Positions 1 to 8,133 of a DNA stretch of 64,000 nt are shown here, piece after piece (position 1 is the first letter of the stretch; every line of letters starts with the position of its first letter). The translations under genes were made by a program, and so were the position numbers. This stretch comes from Bacteroidota bacterium. Its GTDB lineage: Bacteria > Bacteroidota > Bacteroidia > J057 > JADKCL01. The notes beneath the pieces were generated by a model that did no database searches, was not told the origin of the DNA, and was given only the letters and a program-made list of their open reading frames with translations. The stretch lies in assembly GCA_016718825.1 (NCBI GenBank), contig JADKCL010000002.1:124001-188000 (forward strand), written 5' to 3'.

Positions 1-1
1 G

Positions 2-55
2 CGTCGGTTTGTCGAGATCTTTCATGAGGCGTCGAGCATCGCGACAGCATTCTAG
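2..55 (+). CDS. possible C-terminal tail of an upstream gene (partial)
   Basis: An open frame enters from the left edge and stops with TAG at 53-55, giving a 17-residue tail (RRFVEIFHEASSIATAF). It is on the same strand as the heptose operon and ends 66 nt before hddA, so it could be the end of another operon gene such as a glycosyltransferase. It is too short to identify, and the frame could be open by chance. Confidence 0.25.
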   Translation, partial: RRFVEIFHEASSIATAF

Positions 56-121
56 TGGCGGTGGATAATCTCCTTTCGCATTCCCCCAAAAAAACTAAAT
101 TTGCCTCAAACGCAAAAAGCG

Positions 122-1144
122 ATGATTTATCGTTCAAAAGCGCCCTTGCGCATTGGCTTGGCAGGTGGAGGCACCGATGTGAGTCCGTATTCCGATCTCT
201 ATGGCGGCGCAATTCTCAACGCCACGATTTCGATGTACAGCTACGCGACGATCGAGCCCCTCGAAAATGGCAAAATCGAATTCGTCTCGATCGACCAACA
301 GCAATCCTTGATCGTGGACGCTACCGACTACCTTACGATTGACGGTACGCTGGATTTGTTGAAAGGCGTTTACAACCGCGTGATCAAAGATTTTATTCAC
401 AAGCCCCTGTCATTCAGGTTGTCCACCTTTTCGGATGCGCCTTCCGGTTCGGGTTTGGGATCGTCCAGTACGATGGTCGTGGCCATTTTGGGCGCTTTCG
501 TCGAATGGTTGAAGCTGCCCTTGGGCGAATATGACATCGCCCACCTCGCTTTTGAAATCGAACGCAAGGATTTGAGCATGTCGGGCGGCAAGCAGGATCA
601 ATATGCGGCCACGTTTGGTGGTTTCAATTTCATGGAATTTTATGCCGGGGACAAAGTCATCGTGAACCCGTTGCGGGTGCGCAGTGCCTATCGCAATGAA
701 TTGTCCCACAACATTTTGCTGTATTACACCCAAACCAGTCGTTTAAGCAGCAAGATCATTGAAACCCAGTCCAAGAACGTCACTTCGAGCAAGGAAGCGC
801 CCTTGCAGGCGATGCACGAAGTGAAAAAATCCGCCAACGAAATGAAGGAAGCGGTGCTGACCGGCAACATTTCGCTGATCGGACCGATTTTGCACCGCAG
901 TTGGCAGCATAAAAAGGCGATGGCTGAGGGCATCAGCAACGACAGCATCGACCTTTTGTACGATGCAGCCATCGCAGCAGGCTCGACGGGAGGAAAAATC
1001 TCGGGTGCAGGCGGGGGAGGGTACATCTTCTTCTATTGTCCTGTCAATACCCGATTTGCCGTCGCAAAGGCCTTGTCGCAGTTTGGCGGCAGCGTCCAGG
1101 AATACAGTTTCACAGAGGCCGGTCTCACGACTTGGTCCATCTAA
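122..1144 (+). CDS. hddA: D-glycero-D-manno-heptose 7-phosphate kinase (GHMP family)
   Basis: GHMP-superfamily sugar kinase of about 340 residues, inferred to phosphorylate C1 of D-glycero-D-manno-heptose 7-phosphate in the cytoplasm. The N-terminus has the family's substrate motif (APLRIGLAGGGTDVSPY), the ATP-binding motif GSGLGSSST lies near residue 115, and the third motif SGAGGGGYIFF is near residue 305. I chose the ATG at 122 because the family begins just before RSKAPLRIGLAGGGTD; an in-frame TTG at 101 would add seven unconserved residues. It is followed after 9 nt by gmhA and then hddC and gmhB, which supports the heptose role over the related fucokinase or galactokinase families. The match to HddA is by motif and context only. 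Confidence 0.85.
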   Translation: MIYRSKAPLRIGLAGGGTDVSPYSDLYGGAILNATISMYSYATIEPLENGKIEFVSIDQQQSLIVDATDYLTIDGTLDLLKGVYNRVIKDFIHKPLSFRLSTFSDAPSGSGLGSSSTMVVAILGAFVEWLKLPLGEYDIAHLAFEIERKDLSMSGGKQDQYAATFGGFNFMEFYAGDKVIVNPLRVRSAYRNELSHNILLYYTQTSRLSSKIIETQSKNVTSSKEAPLQAMHEVKKSANEMKEAVLTGNISLIGPILHRSWQHKKAMAEGISNDSIDLLYDAAIAAGSTGGKISGAGGGGYIFFYCPVNTRFAVAKALSQFGGSVQEYSFTEAGLTTWSI

Positions 1145-1153
1145 AGATAAATT

Positions 1154-1732
1154 ATGCAAGACCGCATCTCCCATTTGATCAAGGATTCGATTGACGTCAA
1201 ACTCAAGACGCTGCAGGATCCTGAATTGCTCCAAACCGTCGAAAAAGTCGTCCATGAGGTCGTCAAGGCCCTTCAGGCCGATAAAAAAATCCTCTTTTGT
1301 GGCAATGGAGGCAGTGCCGCCGACGCCCAACACATCGCAGCCGAACTTTCGGGTCGCTTTTACCACGACCGCGATCCGCTGTTTGCGGAGGCATTGCATG
1401 TGAACACGAGTTACCTCACGGCCGTCGCCAACGACTATGGCTATGACCATGTTTATTCGCGGTTGGTCAAGGCAAAAGGCCGTCCGGGAGACGTCCTTTT
1501 TGGCATCTCGACAAGCGGCAACAGCACCAACATCACCGAAGCCTTGCGTGTCGCACGTGAGCAGGGCATGGTGACGGTCTCGATGACCGGCCTAACCGGC
1601 GGAAAAATGCGCGGCTTGAGCGACTTGCTGCTCAATGTCCCGAGCACGGATACGCCTCGTATTCAAGAGGTTCACATCCTGCTCGGCCATATCATTTGCG
1701 AATTGGTGGAGCGCGAACTGTTCCCCCAATGA
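1154..1732 (+). CDS. gmhA: sedoheptulose 7-phosphate isomerase
   Basis: SIS-domain isomerase of 192 residues, the same length as characterised GmhA enzymes. It converts sedoheptulose 7-phosphate to D-glycero-D-manno-heptose 7-phosphate, the first committed step of heptose-nucleotide synthesis. Visible signatures are the phosphate-binding segments GNGGSAADAQHIAAELSGRF (near residue 50) and STSGNSTN (near 120), and the C-terminal EVHILLGHIICELVE carrying the catalytic histidine. Its stop overlaps the start of hddC (ATGATGA), indicating translational coupling. The reaction is known family chemistry; assignment is by motif and operon context. Confidence 0.93.
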   Translation: MQDRISHLIKDSIDVKLKTLQDPELLQTVEKVVHEVVKALQADKKILFCGNGGSAADAQHIAAELSGRFYHDRDPLFAEALHVNTSYLTAVANDYGYDHVYSRLVKAKGRPGDVLFGISTSGNSTNITEALRVAREQGMVTVSMTGLTGGKMRGLSDLLLNVPSTDTPRIQEVHILLGHIICELVERELFPQ

Positions 1733-2511
1733 TGCTCTACCCCGAGGAGGCGATCATCCTGGCCGGTGGCATGGGCACCCGGCTGCAATCCGTTGTGAGT
1801 GAGGTTCCCAAACCGATGGCACCCGTTGCCGGAAAGCCGTTTTTGGAATACTTGTTCCCGATGCTCAAGCAAGTCGGCGTCAAACGTGTCGTTTTGTCGG
1901 TCGGTCACAAATGGGAAGTGATCCAAGCGCATTTTGGGGCCAATTTTATGGGCATCGAAGTGGACTATGCCGTCGAATCCACCCCCTTGGGTACTGGAGG
2001 CGGCATCAAGTTGGCATTCGAAAAGACCACATCGCAACATGTCCTCGTCTTGAATGGCGACACGCTGTTTCTGCATGACCTGATGCTCCATTGGGAAATG
2101 CACCAAATGTGGAATGAAGGTGCCTTGATCAGCTTGGCATTGAAGGAAATGCGTGATTTTGACCGCTATGGCACCGTCGAAATCTACAAAAACGAGCGGG
2201 TAAAGGCATTCCGCGAAAAGCAGCCCAAGGAAAGCGGTTTGATCAATGCCGGCGTCTATGTCATTGACCGTGAACTCTGGAACCTGGTCGATGTCCCCGA
2301 AAAATTCAGCTTCGAAAAGGATGTTTTGGAGCGTTATGTGCGGAAATTGCGCTTCATGGGCTACAAACACGAGGGCTATTTCATCGATATCGGCATTCCC
2401 GAAGACTATGAAAAGGCAAACCGTGATTTGGTGAATTTTGACTGGACGATTCCTGAATCACCCGCCCAAATGGATGAAATAACATTCGAAGACGGCGAGA
2501 TTCCCTATTGA
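1729..2511 (+). CDS. hddC: heptose-1-phosphate nucleotidyltransferase
   Basis: Nucleotidyltransferase of about 260 residues with the sugar-nucleotide pyrophosphorylase signature ILAGGMGTRLQS at the N-terminus, followed by EVPKPMAPVAGKPFLEY and the metal-binding LNGDTLF near residue 105. With a GHMP-type HddA upstream it probably makes GDP-D-glycero-alpha-D-manno-heptose, although the base specificity cannot be read from sequence. The start is ATG 1729 or ATG 1732, both overlapping the gmhA stop; an upstream in-frame TTG at 1696 lies inside gmhA and is less likely. The stop overlaps a possible TTG start of the next gene (ATTGA), so the operon is tightly packed. Confidence 0.85.
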   Translation: MMLYPEEAIILAGGMGTRLQSVVSEVPKPMAPVAGKPFLEYLFPMLKQVGVKRVVLSVGHKWEVIQAHFGANFMGIEVDYAVESTPLGTGGGIKLAFEKTTSQHVLVLNGDTLFLHDLMLHWEMHQMWNEGALISLALKEMRDFDRYGTVEIYKNERVKAFREKQPKESGLINAGVYVIDRELWNLVDVPEKFSFEKDVLERYVRKLRFMGYKHEGYFIDIGIPEDYEKANRDLVNFDWTIPESPAQMDEITFEDGEIPY

Positions 2512-2525
2512 CAACCAACGGAAAA

Positions 2526-3674
2526 ATGGACAAAAAGCGAATTGTCATTCTGGGAACAACCTATCCGTTTCGGGGAGGATTGGCGGCATTTAACGAACGT
2601 CTTGCCCGCGAATTCATCGCGGAGGGCCACGAGGTGACAATTTTCACCTTCAGCCTTCAATACCCGAAATTCCTTTTTCCGGGGAAAACCCAGGAATTGC
2701 AGGAAGCAGCACCGACGGGCCTGGACATCCATATCAAGGTCAATTCGGTCAATCCTTTCAATTGGCTCAAGGTCGGTCGAGAACTGCGCAAAATGGCTCC
2801 GGACCTCTTGGTTATGAAATTCTGGATCCCGTTTATGGGTCCGAGTTTGGGAACGATCGCCCGCAAGGCCCGCAAAAACGGAAAAACGAAGGCGGTCGCC
2901 ATCGTGGACAACATGATCCCGCATGAGCGGCGGATCGGTGACATGCAGCTCATCCGCTATTTTGCGCGGAGCATCGACGCCTTTGTGGCCATGAGTCACA
3001 GCGTCGAAAATGACATTCACAGCTTCAAGACCGGGAAACCCGTGGTTTTTGCCGCGCATCCGATCTATGACAATTTCGGGGACCGATTTGAAAAGCAGGA
3101 AGCGAAAAAGCTGCTCGGATTGGACCCCGAATTCAGCTATTTGCTGTTTTTTGGCTTCATTCGCGATTATAAAGGCCTGGATTTGGCCTTGAAGGCGATG
3201 GCCGACCCACGAATGGCCAACCGCAAAGTCAAATTGATCGTCGCTGGCGAATTTTATAAAGATCCCAAGCCGTATTTGGACCTGATTGCGAGCTTGGGAA
3301 TTGAGGATCGACTCGTGTTGCGCACGGATTTCATCCCCAACCACGAAGTCGGGAAGTACTTTTCGGCGAGCGACATGATCGTGCAGCCCTACAAAGAGGC
3401 CACACAAAGCGGCGTGACGCAGATTGCCTATCATTTTCACAAGCCCATGCTCGTGACCAACGTCGGTGGACTTCCCGAAATCGTGCCGCATGGCCGCGTA
3501 GGATACGTTACGGAAGTCTCGGAAAAAGCCATTGCAGATGCTCTCGTGGACTTCTACGACCACAAACGCGAAGCATCCATGGTGCAGGAAGTGATCCATG
3601 ACAAGCCCAAATTCCTTTGGGACCACTTCACGGGGGAAATTTGGAAGCTGTACGCGGGCATGAAGCCGCATTGA
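2526..3674 (+). CDS. GT4-type glycosyltransferase
   Basis: Cytoplasmic GT-B fold glycosyltransferase of about 382 residues. The N-terminus has a Rossmann start with the glycine-rich acceptor loop (IVILGTTYPFRGGLAAFNER), and the C-terminal half has the donor-site pattern GGLPEIVPHGRVGYVTE near residue 320, typical of retaining family GT4. I chose ATG 2526; a TTG at 2508 overlapping the hddC stop is an alternative. Lying between hddC and gmhB, it may transfer the heptose to a cell-surface glycan, but donor and acceptor are inference. Confidence 0.8.
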   Translation: MDKKRIVILGTTYPFRGGLAAFNERLAREFIAEGHEVTIFTFSLQYPKFLFPGKTQELQEAAPTGLDIHIKVNSVNPFNWLKVGRELRKMAPDLLVMKFWIPFMGPSLGTIARKARKNGKTKAVAIVDNMIPHERRIGDMQLIRYFARSIDAFVAMSHSVENDIHSFKTGKPVVFAAHPIYDNFGDRFEKQEAKKLLGLDPEFSYLLFFGFIRDYKGLDLALKAMADPRMANRKVKLIVAGEFYKDPKPYLDLIASLGIEDRLVLRTDFIPNHEVGKYFSASDMIVQPYKEATQSGVTQIAYHFHKPMLVTNVGGLPEIVPHGRVGYVTEVSEKAIADALVDFYDHKREASMVQEVIHDKPKFLWDHFTGEIWKLYAGMKPH

Positions 3675-3768
3675 TTTCTGAATGTCATTGAATTGCAAGC
3701 AGGGGACAATTCGATTTTGAACAAAACAGAATTCCTCGGTAATTTGAAGGAAGGCAAAATTTTCCGCC

Positions 3769-4341
3769 ATGAATCGCAAGGATTTCCCCGACAAGATCGA
3801 TCAAAGCTGGACCTTGTTTCTAGACAGGGACGGTGTGCTCAACGAGCGTATCGTCGATGATTACGTGCGGAAATGGGAGGATTGGGTCTGGGCAGAGGAC
3901 GCATTGACCGCTTTGGCAACGCTATCGCGGGTTTTTGGAAAGTTGGTGGTCGTGACGAATCAGCGGGGAATTGCACGCGGGCTCTATTCGGAGAAAGATT
4001 TAGAAGCCATTCACAAGAAAATGTTGGCTGATGTCAAGGCCGCAGGTGGGCGAATCGACGCTGTTTACCATTGCCCGCATGACAAGGATGCCGGCTGCGA
4101 ATGTCGGAAACCCAAGCCGGGAATGCTTCTGCAGGCAGCAAAAGACCATCCGGCGATCGATTTGAAACGCGCGATCTTGGTGGGTGACAGCATTTCGGAC
4201 ATGCAAGCCGCCAAGGCGGCCAAGGTTCCGGGCGTATTCATCGGCAAGATGCACCGTGATCTACCCGACAATGTCCTCACGGCTTTGCCGGATTTGGCGA
4301 CCTTTGCAAGGTTATTTGAACGGGAAACGCCCACAGATTGA
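3769..4341 (+). CDS. gmhB: D,D-heptose 1,7-bisphosphate 7-phosphatase (HAD-IIIA)
   Basis: HAD-superfamily phosphatase of 190 residues. Motif I is LFLDRDGVLNE (nucleophile and acid/base Asp), motif II is VVVTNQRGIARG, and the later motif is LVGDSISDMQAA. The zinc-binding insert typical of GmhB, CPHDKDAGCECRKPKPG, is present near residue 105 with a Cys-x-His...Cys-x-Cys pattern. It removes the 7-phosphate from the heptose bisphosphate made by HddA. It sits 94 nt after the glycosyltransferase and completes the set needed between sedoheptulose 7-phosphate and nucleotide-heptose. Related histidinol-phosphate phosphatases share the fold, but the neighbours decide the call. Confidence 0.9.
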   Translation: MNRKDFPDKIDQSWTLFLDRDGVLNERIVDDYVRKWEDWVWAEDALTALATLSRVFGKLVVVTNQRGIARGLYSEKDLEAIHKKMLADVKAAGGRIDAVYHCPHDKDAGCECRKPKPGMLLQAAKDHPAIDLKRAILVGDSISDMQAAKAAKVPGVFIGKMHRDLPDNVLTALPDLATFARLFERETPTD

Positions 4342-4359
4342 CCGCATACACAGATAAAT

Positions 4360-4944
4360 ATGGACGAAAAATATTGGCAGGAGCGTTGGAAATCAAGTGA
4401 TACGCCGTGGGACATGGGGACGGCTTGCCCGGCATTGGTCGCCTATTGCAGTCAATTGACCGACAAAGACATCGCCATCCTCATTCCGGGTGCGGGAAGC
4501 GGCTACGAAGTCGATTGGCTTTGGGAAAACGGCTTTCACAATGTCACCGCGCTCGATTGGTCCCCACAAGCTTTGGACCGTATTTTGGACCGGATTCCCG
4601 ATTTCCCCGAAAATCAGTTGGTTTCTGGAGATTTCTTCGAGACAAAAGGCGAATTCGATTTGATCTTGGAGCAAACTTTTATGAGCGCCATCGATCCGGC
4701 GAAGCGGCATGCCTATGCGATCAAGATGTTTTCCCTGCTCAAGCAGGGAGGGACCTTGGCCGGACTGTTGTTTGACTTTCCGCTCGACGGCGGACCGCCC
4801 TTCGGGGGCAGCGAAGCCGAATACCGGAAGCTGTTTGAGCCGCTGTTTGAAATCAAGACGATGGCGCGTTGCTACAATTCGATTCCTCCAAGAGACGGCC
4901 GGGAGTTGTTTTTTATCCTGAAAAAGCGCATGTTGAAGGCTTAA
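4360..4944 (+). CDS. TPMT-family SAM-dependent methyltransferase
   Basis: Class I methyltransferase of 194 residues related to the thiopurine S-methyltransferase family. The N-terminal WQERWKSSDTPWDMG is the characteristic family start, the SAM-binding loop is ILIPGAGSGYEVDWL near residue 45, and VTALDWSPQAL carries the acidic residue that binds the SAM ribose. The EQTFMSAIDP segment also matches the family. It begins 18 nt after gmhB and is probably co-transcribed. Natural substrates of bacterial members are usually small thiol, selenium or halide compounds; the substrate here is unknown. Confidence 0.82.
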   Translation: MDEKYWQERWKSSDTPWDMGTACPALVAYCSQLTDKDIAILIPGAGSGYEVDWLWENGFHNVTALDWSPQALDRILDRIPDFPENQLVSGDFFETKGEFDLILEQTFMSAIDPAKRHAYAIKMFSLLKQGGTLAGLLFDFPLDGGPPFGGSEAEYRKLFEPLFEIKTMARCYNSIPPRDGRELFFILKKRMLKA

Positions 4945-4962
4945 TCGCCTGAATCAATTCCC

Positions 4963-5418
4963 ATGGTCGGATCCTTTTTCATTTTGACATCCTATCTCAA
5001 TTCCCTGCCTTTCCGCGTGGTTGGAATTTTACTGTTGCTCTTTTTTGCCGTCCTGTTTCTGCAATCCGGATTTGACAAGGTGCAAGACCGAAAAGGCAAC
5101 TTGGATTGGTTGATCGGGCATTTTTCCAAGAGCATGTTTAAAAATGCGGTGCCGTTGCTGCTTGCGGTAATTACCGTCATGGAGTTGATTTCCGGATTTG
5201 CTTCGCTCGGCACTGCCGTTTACTTGGGCTTCGCCGAATTGTCACAGATTTGGATTCCCTTTGCCGTGGTCAGCTTCTGTGCCTTGACTTTGCTCAATCT
5301 CTTTGCTGGTCAGCGAATTGCGAAGGACTATGCCGGAGCTGCCGGAATTGTACCGTATTTTATCGTTGCCTTTTTGGCAATGGTTTTCTTTGGTGGGCTT
5401 ATTTTTTGGGAAGGCTGA
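4963..5418 (+). CDS. DoxX-like membrane protein
   Basis: Small integral membrane protein of 151 residues with four predicted transmembrane segments (about residues 18-35, 62-82, 88-112 and 125-147). The GFDKVQDRKGNLDWLIGHF segment after the first helix fits the DoxX/SURF4-like family, whose exact role is unclear. It starts 18 nt after the methyltransferase and is the last gene of the plus-strand run. Its final 20 nt overlap the end of the convergent transporter gene. Confidence 0.65.
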   Translation: MVGSFFILTSYLNSLPFRVVGILLLLFFAVLFLQSGFDKVQDRKGNLDWLIGHFSKSMFKNAVPLLLAVITVMELISGFASLGTAVYLGFAELSQIWIPFAVVSFCALTLLNLFAGQRIAKDYAGAAGIVPYFIVAFLAMVFFGGLIFWEG

Positions 5419-6664
5419 CGGCTTTGTCCCTGACGAAAAGGGCCCACAACACGGCCGAAACCACGAGCGACACGCCGCAAATCACAAAAATGATGTCCAG
5501 ATTCGCAGCATCCTTGAAAATCCTTCCAAATACTGCACTGACGACGACTTGCGGAATTACTACAGAAAGGTTGAAAATTCCCATGTAGAGGCCTTGTTTG
5601 TCCGCGCTGACGTATTCGGTCGCAATTGCAAATGGCAGGCTTACCACGGCAGCCCAACCGATTCCGAGCAAGGCCATGACGACATACATTGCGACCGGCG
5701 AACTTCCTGCCAATAAAACCCCAAAATAGGAGAGCGCCATGATGGCGATCGCGGCCGTATGCACCCGTACGCGCCCAAACTTGCCTGCGAGCGGCTGCAA
5801 CACCAATGCAGGCAAAAGGAAGCCCACCGTATTGAGAATCAGGAAGCTGATGTCAATGATACGCCCCATTTCCGCATCGTCCGAGATGCCCATTCGGCCC
5901 TTGATATAGGCATAGAGGAAGACAAACATCGTCTGAACCCCTAGCCACGTGAACGAATGCGCGACGTAAATGGCCAACAGCTGCTGAATGTTGGTGCGTT
6001 TTCCATCCTTCGAATCGGCTTCAGCAATCACTTTGATGGTACGCGGCTCTTGAATGAAAAACACAGGAATCAGGTTAAATGCAAGCATCACCGCCATTCC
6101 GACATAGATCAGCGTCTCTTTTCCCCAAGCCAATGCAATGAAATAGGCACCCACGCCAAAGAATCCCGAGACCGTTTGCATGATGGTATAGCCCCGCGTA
6201 CGGGCATCGCCTTCGGGTGTCACGTCCGCGATGATGGCCCTCGTGGGATTGAAGCCAATGTTGATGGCAAGGTCCAATGCGAGCGCGACAGTGAGGGCAA
6301 CGTAAAGAATATCTACAGTATCTAACGCATTGGAAATAAGATCCAAACGGGGCAACATCCAAAGCATTCCTGCAGCTACAATTCCGCCGATGATGATCAG
6401 CGGACGGCGTCTGCCGCCGAGGAACCAAATCTTGTCGGAGATGACTCCGGCGAGCATCTGCCCGATGATTCCAGCGAGCGGGCCTGCCAACCATACGTAG
6501 CCAACCTCGTCGATTTTGAGGTGGTATTTGGTCGACAGAATCCACGAAAGGGCAGAAATCTGAACCGCCAATCCGAAGCCCATAGCCGTCGAAGGCAGGC
6601 TCAGAAGCAGGTAAAATGCCGTGGAAATCGAATTTTTGGGCTGCGACATCTCGTTTTCAATCAT
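5399..6664 (-). CDS. MFS sugar transporter, SLC45/sucrose-transporter type
   Basis: Twelve-helix major facilitator protein of 421 residues. The loop between helices 2 and 3 reads SDKIWFLGGRRRPLIIIGG, the Gly-Arg-Arg-Arg-Pro signature of the SLC45/plant sucrose-transporter group that imports di- and oligosaccharides with protons or sodium. It is transcribed divergently from a second transporter of the same family at 6789, sharing a 124-bp intergenic region with an inverted repeat. With the amylase at 12.2 kb this suggests uptake of maltose or maltodextrin across the inner membrane. ATG 6664 is used; ATG 6649 is an alternative. Confidence 0.82.
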   Translation of the reverse strand: MIENEMSQPKNSISTAFYLLLSLPSTAMGFGLAVQISALSWILSTKYHLKIDEVGYVWLAGPLAGIIGQMLAGVISDKIWFLGGRRRPLIIIGGIVAAGMLWMLPRLDLISNALDTVDILYVALTVALALDLAINIGFNPTRAIIADVTPEGDARTRGYTIMQTVSGFFGVGAYFIALAWGKETLIYVGMAVMLAFNLIPVFFIQEPRTIKVIAEADSKDGKRTNIQQLLAIYVAHSFTWLGVQTMFVFLYAYIKGRMGISDDAEMGRIIDISFLILNTVGFLLPALVLQPLAGKFGRVRVHTAAIAIMALSYFGVLLAGSSPVAMYVVMALLGIGWAAVVSLPFAIATEYVSADKQGLYMGIFNLSVVIPQVVVSAVFGRIFKDAANLDIIFVICGVSLVVSAVLWALFVRDKAVSLPKK

Positions 6665-6701
6665 TCCCCGAAATCCACATCGGATTTGGGCAAAACAATA
6701 A

Positions 6702-6720
6702 TAGTGTTAAAGTGACACTA
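6702..6720. promoter_or_regulatory. inverted repeat between divergent sugar transporters (candidate operator)
   Basis: Perfect 6-bp arms (TAGTGT / ACACTA) separated by 7 bp lie in the AT-rich gap between the two divergent SLC45-like genes, 38 bp from one start and 69 bp from the other. Position and symmetry suit a repressor or activator site controlling both promoters. No regulator gene for sugar use is visible nearby, so this is inference from position. Confidence 0.35.
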
Positions 6721-6788
6721 ATTAAAATTTTTCCTTTTATCTTGGTTAACGAATTGGTATCGAAGTCCTTCAAAACGGTAATATTCTG

Positions 6789-8120
6789 ATGACGCAAAAA
6801 CCCAGTCTCTCTTTCTGGCAGATTTGGAACATGAGCTTCGGCTTTCTGGGCATTCAGTTCGGATTCATGCTGCAAGTCACGAACATCAGTCGCATTTTCC
6901 AAACGTATGGTGGTGAGGTTGAGAACCTTGCCTTGTATGCCATCGCCGGTCCTGTGACCGGTTTGCTCGTGCAGCCGATCATCGGCTACCTGAGCGACCG
7001 TACGTGGAGCCCGAAATGGGGGAGAAGACGTCCATTTTTTATGATCGGCGCCCTGTCGGCAACCGGTGCGTTGGTGATGATGCCCAATTCGCCGAGCCTC
7101 GCCATTGCGATCGGCATGCTTTGGGTGATGGACAGCGCCTTCAACATCTCCATGGAGCCTTTCCGGGCATTTGTGGGCGACATGTTGCCGGAAAAGCAAC
7201 GTACATTGGGTTATGCCATGCAGAGCTTTTTCATTGGCATTGGATCCGTCATTGCCGCGTTGTTACCAACGATCTTGACCAATTTTGGCGTCGCCAATAC
7301 CGCTCCGGACAAGGAAATCCCTGATTCCGTGAAATTTTCATTTTACGTTGGCGCATTTGCGATTGTCGCAGCCGTGATGGTGACCGTCTTTACGACCAAG
7401 GAGTATCCACCGGCAGACATGAAGGCATTCGAAGCTGAAAAACAACGTACCAAAGGTCTCTGGCATGCATTTGCCGATATTTTTGGTGGCCTGCTGAAGA
7501 TGCCTGCGACGATGATTCAACTGGCATTTGTTCAGTTTTTTACTTGGTTTGGGTTGAACGCCATGTGGGCCTTTATGACGCCCACCGTGGCAGAACGCGC
7601 CTTTCACGCCACCAATCCCGACTCCGCCGAATTCCAAGCTGCCGGCAATTGGGTCGGGGTGATGTTTGCCACCTATTCGTTGGTGTCATTCCTCGTCGCC
7701 TTTTTGTTGCCGGTTTTGGCCCGTTTGACCTCCCGCAAGACCACGCACATGATTTCGATGGCAATTGGCGGCATTTCCTTGCTGTCGATCATGTTCATCG
7801 AAGACCAATATATGCTGCTGCTGCCGATGATTGGTGTAGGCATTGCGTGGGCAAGCCTGCTGTCGATGCCTTATGCAATCCTGATCGGGGCCTTGCCGCA
7901 AGGAAAACTCGGTTATTTCGTCGGTGTCTTCAACTTCTTCATCGTCATTCCCCAATTGGTGGCAAGTTTCGCACTCGGCCCAATCCTCACCGAACTATTT
8001 GGAGGTAAAACGGTGTTGATGAGCACCTTGGCAGGGGCTTCATTCTTGATTGCATCGATTTTGGTATTGATTGTTTCGGATCGCAGCAACCCCGAAGAAA
8101 GCCGCCTTCAGAAATCATAA
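6789..8120 (+). CDS. MFS sugar transporter, SLC45/maltose-transporter type
   Basis: Major facilitator protein of 443 residues with about twelve hydrophobic helices. It carries the family loop YLSDRTWSPKWGRRRPFFM (near residue 70) and MDSAFNISMEPFRAFVGD in helix 4-5, where sugar-binding polar residues usually lie. It is a paralogue of the minus-strand transporter at 5399 but clearly diverged, so the two may take different oligosaccharides or couple to different ions. It is the first gene of a probable operon with the secreted protein (14 nt gap), the unknown gene and the amylase. Maltose or maltodextrin is the likely cargo from context. Confidence 0.82.
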   Translation: MTQKPSLSFWQIWNMSFGFLGIQFGFMLQVTNISRIFQTYGGEVENLALYAIAGPVTGLLVQPIIGYLSDRTWSPKWGRRRPFFMIGALSATGALVMMPNSPSLAIAIGMLWVMDSAFNISMEPFRAFVGDMLPEKQRTLGYAMQSFFIGIGSVIAALLPTILTNFGVANTAPDKEIPDSVKFSFYVGAFAIVAAVMVTVFTTKEYPPADMKAFEAEKQRTKGLWHAFADIFGGLLKMPATMIQLAFVQFFTWFGLNAMWAFMTPTVAERAFHATNPDSAEFQAAGNWVGVMFATYSLVSFLVAFLLPVLARLTSRKTTHMISMAIGGISLLSIMFIEDQYMLLLPMIGVGIAWASLLSMPYAILIGALPQGKLGYFVGVFNFFIVIPQLVASFALGPILTELFGGKTVLMSTLAGASFLIASILVLIVSDRSNPEESRLQKS

Positions 8121-8133
8121 ACTGGGTACTATC

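Noticed and set aside
2505..3794. 429-codon minus-strand open frame
   Set aside because: Antisense to the GT4 glycosyltransferase; no recognisable motif and biased composition of a shadow frame.
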